NCBI GenBank assembly: GCA_900544135.1
Contig: UQTU01000001.1
Location: 1 to 64,000, forward strand
Direction: 5' to 3'
From: an uncultured Collinsella sp.
GTDB taxonomy: Bacteria; Actinomycetota; Coriobacteriia; Coriobacteriales; Coriobacteriaceae
Length of the DNA: 64,000 nt
The notes below the pieces were generated by a model that saw only the letters and a list, made by a program, of their open reading frames with translations, was not told the origin of the DNA and searched no databases. Positions 6,798-17,027 of the stretch are shown piece after piece (the stretch's first letter is position 1; the number at the start of each line of letters is the position of its first letter). A program made the translations under genes and the position numbers.

Positions 6798-8657
6798 CTA
6801 CTCCTCGCCCTCGAGCCTCTCGCTCGCCTCGAGCCACGCCATCTCCAACTCGTCCATGGCGGCGTGTGCCTCGTCGATCTTTGCCTGCTGCTCGCCCAGC
6901 GCCGTGTAGTTGGTGGGGTCGACCTGAGCCATCGCGGCCTCGGCCTCCTCCACGCGGGCGCGCTGCGTCTCCATTTTGCGCTCGAGCGAGCTCACCTCGC
7001 GGCGAAGCTTCTGGCGTTCGGCGTTGGAAAGGCCATTGGGCTGGCCGCTCGACTTGGGCTTTTCGGCCGCAGCCGCCGCGGCACCGGTGTCAAACGTGCC
7101 GGTCTTGGCGCTCGGTGCACCCACGGGCTCGCCCTCGGCGGTGGCGTTGCACAGGCGCAGGTACTGGTCGACGCCGCCAGGCATATGCGTCAGATGGCCA
7201 TCGAGCAGCGCCCACTGCTGGTCAGTCACGCGCTCCATCAAAAAGCGGTCGTGCGTCACCAGAATCAGCGTGCCGGGCCAGCCGTCGAGCAGGTCCTCGA
7301 CAATCGCCAGCATATCGGTATCCAGGTCGTTGCCGGGCTCGTCCAAGATGAGCACGTTGGGTTCGTCTAGGATCGTCAGCAACAGCGACAGGCGGCGGCG
7401 CTGGCCGCCCGAAAGATCGCCGATGCGGCTCCAGAGCTGCTGCGTCGAAAAGCCCAGACGCTCGCAAAGCTTCTCGGGCGAAGTCTCCTTGCCGTCTATG
7501 ACGTAGTACTTCTTATAGTTGCTGAGCACCTCGCGAATCGTGTCGCCCATGTAGGGCTCGAGTTCCTCGAGCTGCTGCGACAGCACGCCAAAGCGCACCG
7601 TCTGGCCAATCTTCACGCGACCGCGCAGGGGCGCGATCTTGCCCTGAATCACGTCGAGCAACGTGGACTTGCCGGCGCCGTTCTCGCCCAAAAGACCATA
7701 GCGATCGCCCGCACCAATGAGCCAGGTCACATCGGTGAGCACCTGTTTGGACGTGCCATCGGCATCCGCATAGCCGGCGTCCACGTCGACCACATCGATA
7801 ACCTGCTTGCCCAGGCGGCTCACGGCCAGGCGCTTGAGCTCTAGCTCGTCACGTACGGGCGGCACGTCGGCGATCAGCTCGCGAGCAGCCTCAACGCGAA
7901 ACTTGGGCTTGGTGGAACGCGCCTGGGCGCCGCGGCTCAGCCACGCGAGCTCCTTGCGCGCCATGTTGCGACGGCGCTCCTCGGTAACGGCGGCCATGCG
8001 GTCGCGCTCCACGCGCTGCAGGATATATGCCGAGTAGCCGCCCTCGAAGGGATCTACCTGGCCGTCGTGGACCTCCCACATGCTGGTGCAGACCTCGTCC
8101 AAGAACCAGCGGTCGTGCGTGACCACGAGCATGGCGCCCTGGCCGCGCTGCCAGCGGGCCTTTAAGTGACGCGCAAGCCAGTTGATGGTGCGCATGTCCA
8201 GGTGGTTGGTGGGCTCGTCGAGCATGAGCACGTCGTAGTCGCCGATCAGCAGGCGCGCGAGGTCCACGCGACGGCGCTGGCCGCCCGAAAGCTCGCCCAC
8301 TGTGCCTTCCCAGGGCACATCGCTGATGAGGCCGGCCAAAATCTGGCGCGTACGCGGACTCGATGCCCACTCATACTCGGGCGCGTCACCCACGACGGCA
8401 TGATGCACGGTGTCGGTATCGACCAGGTTGTCCTTTTGGCCGAGCAGACCGATCGTCGTGCCGCGGCGGTGCGTCACGCGTCCGTCATCGGGCTCCAGCG
8501 TGCCGGCGAGCACGCTCAGCAGCGTCGACTTGCCGTCGCCGTTTTTACCGACAATACCAATGCGGTCGCCCTCGCCCACGCCGAGCGTCACGCTATCGAA
8601 AATATGCTTGGTGGGAAACTCCAGGCTGACGGAATCGCATCCCAAAAGAATCGCCAT
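6798..8657 (-). CDS. ABC-F ATPase, Uup-like
   Basis: A 619-aa soluble protein with two ABC domains and no membrane part. Walker A motifs are GKNGDGKST and GENGAGKST; signatures are LSGGQRRR in both halves; Walker B motifs are MLDEPTNHLD and ILDEPGNDLD. The linker and a C-terminal coiled coil (about residues 535-615, LRREVSSLERKMETQ and following) match the Uup/EttA group that acts on the ribosome or on DNA junctions. The start at 8657 (MAILLGCDSVSLEF) is preceded by AAGGAG at good spacing; the longer frame reading from 8771 runs back through a terminator and is not used. A resistance role cannot be excluded, but the Uup-type C-terminus favours housekeeping. Confidence 0.88.
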   Translation of the reverse strand: MAILLGCDSVSLEFPTKHIFDSVTLGVGEGDRIGIVGKNGDGKSTLLSVLAGTLEPDDGRVTHRRGTTIGLLGQKDNLVDTDTVHHAVVGDAPEYEWASSPRTRQILAGLISDVPWEGTVGELSGGQRRRVDLARLLIGDYDVLMLDEPTNHLDMRTINWLARHLKARWQRGQGAMLVVTHDRWFLDEVCTSMWEVHDGQVDPFEGGYSAYILQRVERDRMAAVTEERRRNMARKELAWLSRGAQARSTKPKFRVEAARELIADVPPVRDELELKRLAVSRLGKQVIDVVDVDAGYADADGTSKQVLTDVTWLIGAGDRYGLLGENGAGKSTLLDVIQGKIAPLRGRVKIGQTVRFGVLSQQLEELEPYMGDTIREVLSNYKKYYVIDGKETSPEKLCERLGFSTQQLWSRIGDLSGGQRRRLSLLLTILDEPNVLILDEPGNDLDTDMLAIVEDLLDGWPGTLILVTHDRFLMERVTDQQWALLDGHLTHMPGGVDQYLRLCNATAEGEPVGAPSAKTGTFDTGAAAAAAEKPKSSGQPNGLSNAERQKLRREVSSLERKMETQRARVEEAEAAMAQVDPTNYTALGEQQAKIDEAHAAMDELEMAWLEASERLEGEE

Positions 8658-8726
8658 ATGCCCTGCTCCTTCGTAGAAATTCAACGTTGTCCATGATAGC
8701 AGCGAAAAGGCAGTCCGCACACGACA

Positions 8727-8766
8727 CAAAAAGGCGGGCCATCTCCCGCAAGAGATGACCCGCCTC
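8727..8766 (-). terminator. Intrinsic terminator of the pst operon
   Basis: On the minus strand the stem AGGCGGGTCATCTC/GAGATGGCCCGCCT (one mismatch) is followed by TTTTTGTG. It lies 54 bp past the pstB stop and before the ABC-F start, separating the two transcription units. Confidence 0.9.
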
Positions 8767-8820
8767 TCCAATCAGTCCCGCGGCAACCATGGCCGCCGCG
8801 GGCCTCAAGCATGTCCCGGA

Positions 8821-9689
<869 letters not shown>

Positions 9690-9693
<4 letters not shown>

Positions 9694-10616
9694 TCGGCCG
9701 TCATCTTCCTTGCCAGTTGCTTGCCCACAATGCGGGCGATTACGTTAAACAGCAGCATGCAGATCATCAGCAGCGCAGCGGTGCCCCAGACGATCTGCTG
9801 GGCCTCGGGGCTGCCCTCGCCATAGATCTTGTAGATATGCACGGCGAGCGACTCGCCGGGGCGGAACACGTTCCAGGCGCAGGTGGGACTCGACAGATTA
9901 AAACTCAAAAAGTTCAGGCGAACCGGCGAGCTCATGCCCGAGGTAAAGAGCAGCGCCGCGGCCTCGCCAAACACACGGCCTGCCGAAAGCACGATGCCGG
10001 TCACGATGGCGGGCATGGCCTCGGGAATCAGGATGTGCAGCGTGGCCTCCCAGCGGGTGAGGCCCATGGCCAGGCACGCATCGCGCTGGGCCTGCGGCAC
10101 GTCCTCGAGCGCCTGCTGGATCACGCGCACCAGGATGGGGATGTTAAACATGGTGAGCGCGACGGCGCCGGAGATGATGGAGTACTTCCAGCCCAGCTGC
10201 ACCGAGAACACCAGGAAGCCGAACATGCCCACGACGATGGAAGGCAGCGAGGACAGCGTCTCGATGGCGGTGGAGGCGATGTCGCGGATGGGTCCATCGG
10301 GCGCGTACTCAACCAAAAAGACTGCGCCGCCCAGACTGATGGGCACCGAGATACCTAAGGTGATCAGCAGCAGATAGAACGAGTCGAACAGCTGATAGAG
10401 CACGCCGCCCTGGGTTCCGTTGGCGCGCGACGGCTGCGTGAGAAAGCCCGGCTGGAACAGCGTCGAGATGCCCTCGAACAGGATATAGGCCACCATGGAG
10501 ACGACAATGAGCATGACGATGGCGGCGATTGCCGTCAGCACGCCCGTGGCGATGCGGTCCTGTTTTTGGACGCGCCCGAGTCTCGCCTCGTCGATATGAA
10601 TGCGCGTGCTAGCCAC
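9690..10616 (-). CDS. pstA: Phosphate ABC transporter permease PstA
   Basis: A 308-aa inner-membrane permease with six predicted helices. The first (about 22-48, LTAIAAIVMLIVVSMVAYIL) is followed by the MetI-type core with an EAA loop around AMGLTRWEATLHILIPEA (about 190-208). It pairs with PstC to form the phosphate channel driven by PstB. Its start overlaps the end of pstC by 8 nt, and its stop overlaps the pstB start. Length and loop sequence fit the family; nothing is missing. Confidence 0.95.
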
Positions 10617-11517
10617 GAGCCTTCGCCCCCTTGCGGCCGATAAGGTGGATGATCAAGATGAAGATGAGGCTCATGCCCATCAGCAGCAGACCGAGCGCCC
10701 ACAGAACATCGTCCTGGGCCGAGCCTTCGGCATAGACCGCCATGGACGTGGTGAGCGTGGTGGTGATGGTGGACGCCGGCGACAGCAGCGACGTCGGCAT
10801 GGCCTCGATGCCGCCGATAACCATGCGCACAGCGAGCGTTTCGCCAAAGGCGCGGGTCATACCCAGGATGACTGCGGTCATGAGCGACGGCATGGCGGAC
10901 TTGAGCACCACGTGCCAGATGGTCTGCCAGCGGGTGTAGCCCAGCGCGAGCGAGCCCTGACGGTAGCTGTCGGGCACGGCGCGCAGGCCATCGACCGAAA
11001 GCGTGGTCATAGTCGGCAAGATCATGACGGCCAGCACGATGGCGCCGGGCAAGATGCCCAGGCCCGTGCTCACGTGGAAAACGCTCTTCATAAGGCCGAC
11101 GACCACGTGAAAACCGATCAGGCCAAAGACGACCGAGGGAATGCCGGTCAAAAGCTCAATCAGTGGTTGGAAGACCTTGGAACCAAACTTAGGCTGGATC
11201 TCGACCGCAAAGATGGCAGAACCGATGGCGATGGGCAGCGCGATGAGCGTGGAGAGCACCATGACCGCAAACGAGGTGACGATCAGGGGCAGGGCGCCGG
11301 TATAAGGCAGGCCGTTTTCGGCTGTGTTGGCCAGGTCCCACTTGGTGCCGGCAAAGAACTCGACGACCGAGACGCCGTCCTTAACAAATGCCGAGAGGCC
11401 CTTTTGGGCGACCATAAAGATGAGCGCGGCAACGACAAGCGTCACGAGCGCTACGCACGCGCCCGTGACGACTAGGCCCGCGTTCTCAAGGTCGCGCTTT
11501 GGCAGCTGTTTTGCCAT
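10609..11517 (-). CDS. pstC: Phosphate ABC transporter permease PstC
   Basis: A 302-aa permease with an N-terminal helix (about 12-35) and a MetI-type domain. The EAA-like loop ALGYTRWQTIWHVVLKSA (about 197-214) contacts PstB. PstC precedes PstA as usual in pst operons, and the two reading frames overlap. The gene begins 25 bp after the pstS stop. The ribosome site GGAAAGG precedes ATG 11517. Confidence 0.95.
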   Translation of the reverse strand: MAKQLPKRDLENAGLVVTGACVALVTLVVAALIFMVAQKGLSAFVKDGVSVVEFFAGTKWDLANTAENGLPYTGALPLIVTSFAVMVLSTLIALPIAIGSAIFAVEIQPKFGSKVFQPLIELLTGIPSVVFGLIGFHVVVGLMKSVFHVSTGLGILPGAIVLAVMILPTMTTLSVDGLRAVPDSYRQGSLALGYTRWQTIWHVVLKSAMPSLMTAVILGMTRAFGETLAVRMVIGGIEAMPTSLLSPASTITTTLTTSMAVYAEGSAQDDVLWALGLLLMGMSLIFILIIHLIGRKGAKARG

Positions 11518-11542
11518 TGCAAACCTTTCCGGGGGCGATTAC

Positions 11543-12478
11543 TTATTTAGAGGAGACCTTGCCGCTGGCGTCCTTGACGACCTTCATGGCAGAGACGGGG
11601 ATAAAGCCCTGCTCCTCGACGAGCTTGCCCTGGACGTCGTCGGAAAGCATGAACTCCAGGAAGGCCTTGGTGGCCTCGTCGGCGTCCTTCGCGCAGTACA
11701 TGTGCTCGGTAGCCCAGATCTTGAAGGAGTCGTCGGTGACATTTGCGCTTTTGGGCTCGACGCCCTCGACCTTGATGGCGTTGAACTTGGAGTCATCGAA
11801 GTGCGAGAAGTCGAGGTAGGAGATGGCGTTGTCGGTGCTGGCAATCTGAGTCTGGACGTCGCCGGACTTGTCGAGCTCGGCGTCGCCCTTAAAGTCGACG
11901 GCCTCGTCGCCAAAGACGGCGGCCTCGAAGGTGGCGCGGGTGCCGGAGCCTGCCTTGCGATTGAGGACGACGATGGTAGCGTCGTCGCCGCCGACCTCCT
12001 TCCAGTTGGTGATCTGGCCGGAGAAGATGCCCTTGAGCTGCTCGAAGGACAGGTCGTCGACCGTGACGTTCTTGGAAACGACGGGACCCATGCCCACAAC
12101 GGCGACCTCGTGGTCGACGAGGTTCTTGACCTGGTCGGCCTCGAGCTTGGTCTCGGCGAAGACGTCGGAGTTACCGATGGTAACGGTGCCGGCGGCGACA
12201 GCGGTCAGGCCCTTGCCCGAACCGTTGCCCGAACCGGAGACGGAGACGTCGGGGTTGGCGTCCATGAACTTCTCGGCAGCAGCCTCGACGAGAGCCTGGA
12301 ACGAAGAGGCGCCGTCGTAGGTCACCTCGCCGGAGACGGACTCGGCGGCGGCGCTGCCCTTGGCGGCGGCGTCGGATGCGCCGGAGCCGCCGCAGCCCAC
12401 GAGGCCGAGGCCGACGATGCTGGCAAGACCACCAGCGAGGCCGAGGAACTGACGACGAGAATAAGCCTGATCGAGCAT
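11543..12478 (-). CDS. pstS: Phosphate-binding lipoprotein PstS
   Basis: A 311-aa substrate-binding protein of the pst system. The N-terminus contains the twin-arginine motif SRRQFLGLAGG and a lipobox LGLVGC (Cys about residue 29), so it is exported, probably by Tat, and lipid-anchored. Mature sequence shows SSFQALVEAAAEKF, NGSGKGLTAV (the phosphate-loop region) and KAGSGTRATFE, all PstS features. The start at 12478 is preceded by GAAAGGAAG at good spacing; the longer frame to 12568 has no ribosome site. It is the first gene of pstSCAB, and a PhoB-box-like direct repeat lies about 145 bp upstream. Confidence 0.95.
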   Translation of the reverse strand: MLDQAYSRRQFLGLAGGLASIVGLGLVGCGGSGASDAAAKGSAAAESVSGEVTYDGASSFQALVEAAAEKFMDANPDVSVSGSGNGSGKGLTAVAAGTVTIGNSDVFAETKLEADQVKNLVDHEVAVVGMGPVVSKNVTVDDLSFEQLKGIFSGQITNWKEVGGDDATIVVLNRKAGSGTRATFEAAVFGDEAVDFKGDAELDKSGDVQTQIASTDNAISYLDFSHFDDSKFNAIKVEGVEPKSANVTDDSFKIWATEHMYCAKDADEATKAFLEFMLSDDVQGKLVEEQGFIPVSAMKVVKDASGKVSSK

Positions 12479-12623
12479 GATCTTCCTTTCATACATGCGA
12501 CTCGCGGGCACCCTGCCCGCTTTGCTGTTTGGAAAGATACGTCCCCGATCGGGCAGCGCCCGCGCCAACTGCTGTTTCTTACGGGCATTTGATAGACCCT
12601 TACCGCAAGCGCGGCTCGGCTTT

Positions 12624-12640
12624 ACAAACGAATAACAAAC
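12624..12640 (-). promoter_or_regulatory. Candidate PHO box upstream of pstS
   Basis: ACAAAC occurs twice with start-to-start spacing of 11 bp (GTTTGT repeats on the pstS strand, separated by TATTC). An 11-bp-spaced direct repeat is the pattern recognised by PhoB/PhoP-type response regulators. The match is short and the regulator is not in the window. Confidence 0.4.
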
Positions 12641-12681
12641 CCGCCACCAAGCATGGCCCGCCTTTTACACCAATAAAAACA

Positions 12682-12750
12682 AAGTTGCGATGAAATAGTT
12701 CCTGCTTGGCCATCAAATGGCCCATTCTAGGAACTATTCCACCGCAACTT
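12682..12750. repeat. Palindromic intergenic repeat A, copy 1
   Basis: Near-inverted arms of 23 bp (AAGTTGCG..GAAATAGTTCC against GGAACTATTCCACCGCAACTT) surround about 24 bp of loop. The same termini recur at 15981-16049 and 21507-21573. All three are intergenic. Confidence 0.8.
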
Positions 12751-12797
12751 AAAAAGCCCGGACGAAAGGGGTGCTAAGTTGTTAAAACGCCGCAGCC

Positions 12798-14234
12798 TTA
12801 AAGCTCAAGCTCGTTCAAACGTAAGATGGCCACGATGTAAATCTTGAGCGCTTGCTTGAGCTGCTCCTCGTTGGCGCACTCGTTGGGGCCGTGCATCTGG
12901 CCGCCCCATGCGGGCAGCTCCAGGCCGGTCTCCTCGGGGCCAAACGAGACGGCGCGGGCAAAGTTGCGCGCGTACGTGCCGCCGCCCATGGCAAAGGGCT
13001 CGGCATGCTTGCCCGTAAACTCGTTATAGGTATCGATAAGCGCCTTCACGGCCGGATCGTCGGCAGAGACCGAGAACGGCACCTTTGCACGACCCACACG
13101 GCACGTCACGCCAAAGCGGCCCACGAGCGGCTCGAGTTGCTCGCAGATGGTATCGGCACTGGTGCTATCGGGGAAACGCACGTCAATGACCTGCTCGATG
13201 TGGCCATCCGCCACACGGATGACGCCGGGGTTGCAGGTGAGCGGGCCAAACGCGGGGCTCGTCGCGTCGATGCCCAGGCCGCGGCCATAGGCGTCCGCAT
13301 GCACAAAAGCCAAAAACTTGACAAACTCGTGCTCGGCAGGCGTCAGCAGGCGCTCGCCACGGGCACCAAACGCGTCCTCGGCCTCGCGCAGATACGCCAC
13401 GATAAGGCCGACGGCATTGATCGTTCCCTCGGGCATCGAGGCGTGACCGCCAATACCGCGGGCAAAAATCTGCGCATGCCCGTTATCGAGCGTCGTGATC
13501 TCCAGGCGGTCGGCGTTCTCGACCGGTGCCGGCAGCTCATCGGCGTCAATCGCAAGCTCGCAGATAGACTGCGACGGAATGGCGTTGCTCGCCTCGGCAC
13601 CGCTCCAGGACACGATGCGCCCGCCGTCGATCTTGGGGCTCACAAACGTCGCCCCAAACTGGCCCTTCTCGGCATTGCAAACCGGGAACTCGGCATCGGG
13701 CGTAAACAGAAAGTCGGGGTCTGCGTGGTTCTCCAGATAATGGTGAACGTCGGACATGCCCACTTCCTCATCGCAGCCCAGCAGCGCACGGAAGGTATAG
13801 CGCGGCACAATGCCGTGCCTGAGCAGATAAGCACCAGCGTAGAGCGACAGCACCGCCGGACCCTTGTCGTCGATCACGCCACGGCCGAGCAGCCAGCCCT
13901 CGCGGCGCTCCATCGCAAACGGGTCGGTGTTCCAACCGGGGCCAGCGGGTACCACGTCCACATGGCAGATGGTCGCGAGCTGCTTATCGCCGCGGCCCGG
14001 AATATCGGCGATTCCCACAAAGCCCTCGTCATCGCTCGTCTGGTAGCCGAGCTTCTGCGCGATGCCGAGCGCGCAATCGAGTGCGTCACGGACCGGGCGG
14101 CCAAACGGCGCGCCGGGCTCCGCATCGGCAGCAACGGCCACGGACGGATAGCTCACCAGCTGCTCGATATCGGCGACGACATCCTCCCAGACCTCGTCGA
14201 CATACTCGGCGACGCTCTGCTCCACCTGATTCAT
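12798..14234 (-). CDS. M20-family dipeptidase (PepV/Sapep-like)
   Basis: A 478-aa di-zinc peptidase. The metal-site motifs are ICHVDVVPAG (His and Asp), GRGVIDDKGP (bridging Asp) and GCDEEVGMSD (catalytic and ligand Glu), with a late His in QMHGPNE. Length and a long lid domain between motifs (about 200-380) fit PepV-type dipeptidases rather than short M20 deacetylases. It is cytoplasmic and releases amino acids from short peptides. Start 14234 has the strong ribosome site AAGGAGG; the longer frame to 14279 has none. The HAD gene lies 54 bp upstream on the same strand. Confidence 0.88.
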   Translation of the reverse strand: MNQVEQSVAEYVDEVWEDVVADIEQLVSYPSVAVAADAEPGAPFGRPVRDALDCALGIAQKLGYQTSDDEGFVGIADIPGRGDKQLATICHVDVVPAGPGWNTDPFAMERREGWLLGRGVIDDKGPAVLSLYAGAYLLRHGIVPRYTFRALLGCDEEVGMSDVHHYLENHADPDFLFTPDAEFPVCNAEKGQFGATFVSPKIDGGRIVSWSGAEASNAIPSQSICELAIDADELPAPVENADRLEITTLDNGHAQIFARGIGGHASMPEGTINAVGLIVAYLREAEDAFGARGERLLTPAEHEFVKFLAFVHADAYGRGLGIDATSPAFGPLTCNPGVIRVADGHIEQVIDVRFPDSTSADTICEQLEPLVGRFGVTCRVGRAKVPFSVSADDPAVKALIDTYNEFTGKHAEPFAMGGGTYARNFARAVSFGPEETGLELPAWGGQMHGPNECANEEQLKQALKIYIVAILRLNELEL

Positions 14235-14288
14235 GGACGACCTCCTTAGCAATGAGCGACGGGCACGCCCGTCCCTCACATCACGTCA

Positions 14289-14951
14289 TTAGATAGCGAA
14301 AAGTTTAGCAAGCTCGGCCACCGAGTGCACCACCGCATCGGCACCCGCAGCCTCGTGCTCGCCCGGCGCCGCCGCGCCCGAATAGATGCCAATGCACGGC
14401 ACGCCCATCGCGTGCGCGCCCTCCACATCGTTAAAGCGATCGCCGATCATCACGGTATCGTCGGCCGTCGCACCGAGCGCCGCCAGGGCATCGCGGACCG
14501 AATCGGCCTTGGTCTCGCGTCCCTGCGGCGGATTCATGCCAACCACCGACTCAAACTGAGAAAGCTCGAGCTCACGCACCATGTCGATACACTTTGCCTC
14601 CATGCGCGACGTCGCCACGGCCATACGCTTGCCTTGGGCGACCAACCCATCCAGCAGCTCGGGGATCCCATCGAACACGGGGTACTCCTCCGGCCCCAGC
14701 TCATCAAAAAATGCGCGGTACTCGTCGGCCACCACAAGCGACTCCTCGCGCGAAAAGCCGTAAAAGTCGTGAAAGCTCTTCCACAGGGGCGGCCCGATCA
14801 TACGGCGCAGATCACCCATCTGCGCCTCCGAAAACCCGCGCGCAGCCAGCGTCTTGCGCGTCGAGGTCATCACCGCCCGGCCCGTATCTGCCACTGTGCC
14901 GTCAAAATCAAACAACACGACCGGCCGTTTGCCTATCTCCAACGCCTCCAT
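14289..14951 (-). CDS. HAD hydrolase, phosphoglycolate-phosphatase-like
   Basis: A 220-aa HAD-IA hydrolase with an alpha-helical cap. Motif I is LFDFDGTVADT, the cap contains MIGPPLWKSFHDFYG, motif II is AVATSR, motif III Lys lies in RETKADSV, and motif IV is MIGDRFNDVEGA. It resembles Gph/PpaX proteins; the true substrate is unknown. ATG 14951 was chosen because GAAGAGGA stands 6 nt before it; ATG 14957 is immediately after that sequence and GTG/ATG 14984 has no site. It is probably co-transcribed with the dipeptidase downstream. Confidence 0.85.
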   Translation of the reverse strand: MEALEIGKRPVVLFDFDGTVADTGRAVMTSTRKTLAARGFSEAQMGDLRRMIGPPLWKSFHDFYGFSREESLVVADEYRAFFDELGPEEYPVFDGIPELLDGLVAQGKRMAVATSRMEAKCIDMVRELELSQFESVVGMNPPQGRETKADSVRDALAALGATADDTVMIGDRFNDVEGAHAMGVPCIGIYSGAAAPGEHEAAGADAVVHSVAELAKLFAI

Positions 14952-15107
14952 CGGCATTCCTCTTCCCCAGTTGACGATTTCCACACCGAGACTTCAAACT
15001 GTTGACTATTCAACAATTGAACCTAGCAATGTGGAACGACTCTACTATACTTGTCGCACTTTGCTCTCAGAAGGCGGCGCGCAAGCGTCCCAACGAAAGG
15101 TGCAATT

Positions 15108-15968
15108 ATGTCTTTTGCCATCATAACCGACTCCACGTCGGACATCTCCCCCGCCCGCGCCCAAGAGCTCGGCATTTACGTGATTCCGCTGCATGTGATT
15201 ATCGAGGGCGAGGACCTGCTCGACCAGGTGCAGATTACCGCCCAGGAGTACGTCGCGCGCATGGCCGGCTCCGAGCAACTGCCGCACACCTCGCAGCCGA
15301 GCGCCGGCGAGTTCAAGGCACTCTTTGACCGCGTGCTCGCCGACGGCCACGACAGCGCCATCTTTATCTCGCTGTGCAGCGAGTGGTCCGCCTGCTATGC
15401 CAACGCCAGCCTGACGGCCGAAACGCACGAGCTCGACGTGCGCTGCATCGACTCGCGCACCGGCTCGGGCGCCGAGGGTCTGCTGGTGGAGTACGCGCTG
15501 GCCATGCGCGAGGACGGCCGCAGCCTGGACGAGACCGAGGCGCAGATCCGCGCGACGCTGCCCGACGCCCACCTGCTGCTGATTCCCCGCACGCTCGAGA
15601 ACCTCGTTAAGAACGGCCGCGCGCCCAAACTCGCCGGCCAGCTCACGCAGATGCTCAACATTCGCCTGGCCGTTTCGCCGGAGTGGAAATCGGGCGAGAT
15701 CAAGGCCATCAAAAAGGGCCGCGGCGCCAAGCGCATCGTCGCCAACACCATGGCCGATTGCCTCGCATTTTTGACCGAGCATCCGGGCTCCAGCGTTCGC
15801 GTGCTCACGACCGGCGCCGCCGAGGAGCAGGAGCTCGTCAACCAAGCGCTCGCAGGCCAGAACTACTTGGACGCCGGCACCGGCCCCATCGGCTGCACCA
15901 TTGCCACCCACGTAGGCGTCGACGCCATCGCCATCGGCTACTGCCCCCGCTACCAGCCCATCCACTAG
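15108..15968 (+). CDS. DegV-family fatty-acid-binding protein (first of two)
   Basis: A 286-aa two-domain protein of the DegV/FakB type. These bind a single fatty acid and, as FakB, present it to the kinase FakA. The N-terminus IITDSTSDISPARAQ and the motif HTSQPSAGEF (about 64-73) are the family's lipid-binding loop residues (Thr/Ser), and RTLENLVKNGR is the conserved helix near the acyl head group. A ribosome site GAAAGG precedes ATG 15108. It lies divergently from the HAD-peptidase pair. A second member is at 29265-30155. No fakA-type kinase is present in the window. Confidence 0.85.
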   Translation: MSFAIITDSTSDISPARAQELGIYVIPLHVIIEGEDLLDQVQITAQEYVARMAGSEQLPHTSQPSAGEFKALFDRVLADGHDSAIFISLCSEWSACYANASLTAETHELDVRCIDSRTGSGAEGLLVEYALAMREDGRSLDETEAQIRATLPDAHLLLIPRTLENLVKNGRAPKLAGQLTQMLNIRLAVSPEWKSGEIKAIKKGRGAKRIVANTMADCLAFLTEHPGSSVRVLTTGAAEEQELVNQALAGQNYLDAGTGPIGCTIATHVGVDAIAIGYCPRYQPIH

Positions 15969-15980
15969 GGGCGCCTTTAC

Positions 15981-16049
15981 CACTTGCGGTGGAATAGGGA
16001 CTGTTTTTGGCTTATCAGCCGCAAATCAATCCCTATTTCACCGCAACTT
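15981..16049. repeat. Palindromic intergenic repeat A, copy 2
   Basis: Arms of about 25 bp (ACTTGCGGTGGAATAGGGA against CAATCCCTATTTCACCGCAA) match copy 1 at the ends but differ in the middle in a paired way: AGTTCC there is AGGGA here on both arms. This supports selection for, or birth by, a palindrome. Confidence 0.75.
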
Positions 16050-16063
16050 AAAAGCAGTTCATT

Positions 16064-16124
16064 TGGGACGGGGCTAAAAAGAGTGGCATGCAACGTTACG
16101 CACCGGTCTTTTAGCCCCGTCCCA
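16064..16124. terminator. Long hairpin between degV and the LOG gene
   Basis: A 16-bp perfect stem (TGGGACGGGGCTAAAA with its complement at 16109-16124) encloses a 29-nt loop and is followed by TTTTAG on the plus strand. The convergent genes on both sides could use it as a shared terminator. Confidence 0.65.
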
Positions 16125-16135
16125 TTTTAGCTACC

Positions 16136-16894
16136 CTACATCAGCCCACTTAGGGCAATGTCGACGGCCTCGTTGAGGTCGTCGGTAATGTGCACCAGCT
16201 CCGGATCGAGCGGGCTAATCATACCGGCGTCCATCACCGGGCCGTTGAGCCAGTCGAACAGGCCCTGCCAGTACTCGGTGCCCACCAAAACGAGCGGCAT
16301 ACGCTTGACCTTGTGCGTCTGCACCAGCGTGAGCACCTCGAACATCTCGTCGAGCGTGCCAAAGCCGCCGGGAAACACGATGGCGCCCGAGCTGTATTTG
16401 ACGAACATGGTCTTGCGCACAAAGAAGTAACGAAAATCCATGCCGAGGTTCACGTATTTGTTGAGCCCGTGTTCGTGCGGAAGCTCGATACCCAAGCCGA
16501 CCGACTTGCCGTTCACGCTCGCCGCTCCCCTGTTGGCCGCCTCCATGACGCCGGGGCCACCGCCGGTGATAACCGCCACGCCGCGTTGGGCGATTTTGCG
16601 ACCGACCGTGCGAGCCGCCTTGTAGAGCGGATCTGTCTTGGGCGTGCGGGCACTGCCGAAGATGGTCACCGCAGGACCAAGCTCGGCAAGCGCGCCAAAG
16701 CCATCGACGAACTCTGCCTGAATGCGCAGCACGCGCCAGGGGTCGGTGTGCAACCAGTCGGTCGAGTCCTCGGGTGCCAGCAGGTTGGCGTAGGTGTTGT
16801 CCTTGGGAATCATGGGGCCGCGCATGACCACGGGACCGCGCCGGTACGTCTCGTCGTAAGCCGGCTCGCCCTCGACGTTCTCATTCTTAATCAT
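16136..16894 (-). CDS. LOG-family protein (TIGR00730 Rossmann fold)
   Basis: A 252-aa protein with the LOG signature. VITGGGPGVMEAANRGA (about 117-133) and PGGFGTLDEMFEVL (about 185-198) form the phosphate-binding loop and catalytic Glu of cytokinin-riboside 5'-monophosphate phosphoribohydrolases, the family formerly misnamed lysine decarboxylase. The likely reaction is release of a base from a nucleoside monophosphate; the physiological substrate in gut bacteria is not known. It carries an N-terminal extension of about 75 residues. Start 16894 has the site GATAGGAG. It is 133 bp downstream of tgt on the same strand, beyond a terminator. Confidence 0.85.
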   Translation of the reverse strand: MIKNENVEGEPAYDETYRRGPVVMRGPMIPKDNTYANLLAPEDSTDWLHTDPWRVLRIQAEFVDGFGALAELGPAVTIFGSARTPKTDPLYKAARTVGRKIAQRGVAVITGGGPGVMEAANRGAASVNGKSVGLGIELPHEHGLNKYVNLGMDFRYFFVRKTMFVKYSSGAIVFPGGFGTLDEMFEVLTLVQTHKVKRMPLVLVGTEYWQGLFDWLNGPVMDAGMISPLDPELVHITDDLNEAVDIALSGLM

Positions 16895-16912
16895 GGGCAC
16901 TCCTATCGAAAA

Positions 16913-16960
16913 TAGAAACGGGCGGGGTCGACGCCATGCGTCAAACACCCGCCCGAACAT
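16913..16960 (-). terminator. Terminator downstream of tgt
   Basis: On the minus strand CGGGCGGG pairs with CCCGCCCG around a partly paired loop and is followed by TTTCTATTTTCG. It separates tgt from the LOG gene. Confidence 0.6.
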
Positions 16961-17027
16961 CAACTATTCGGTATGGTACCCACGATGCATCAAGTGCTTG
17001 CAAGGCATCGGTCAGCGGTCGCGGCTC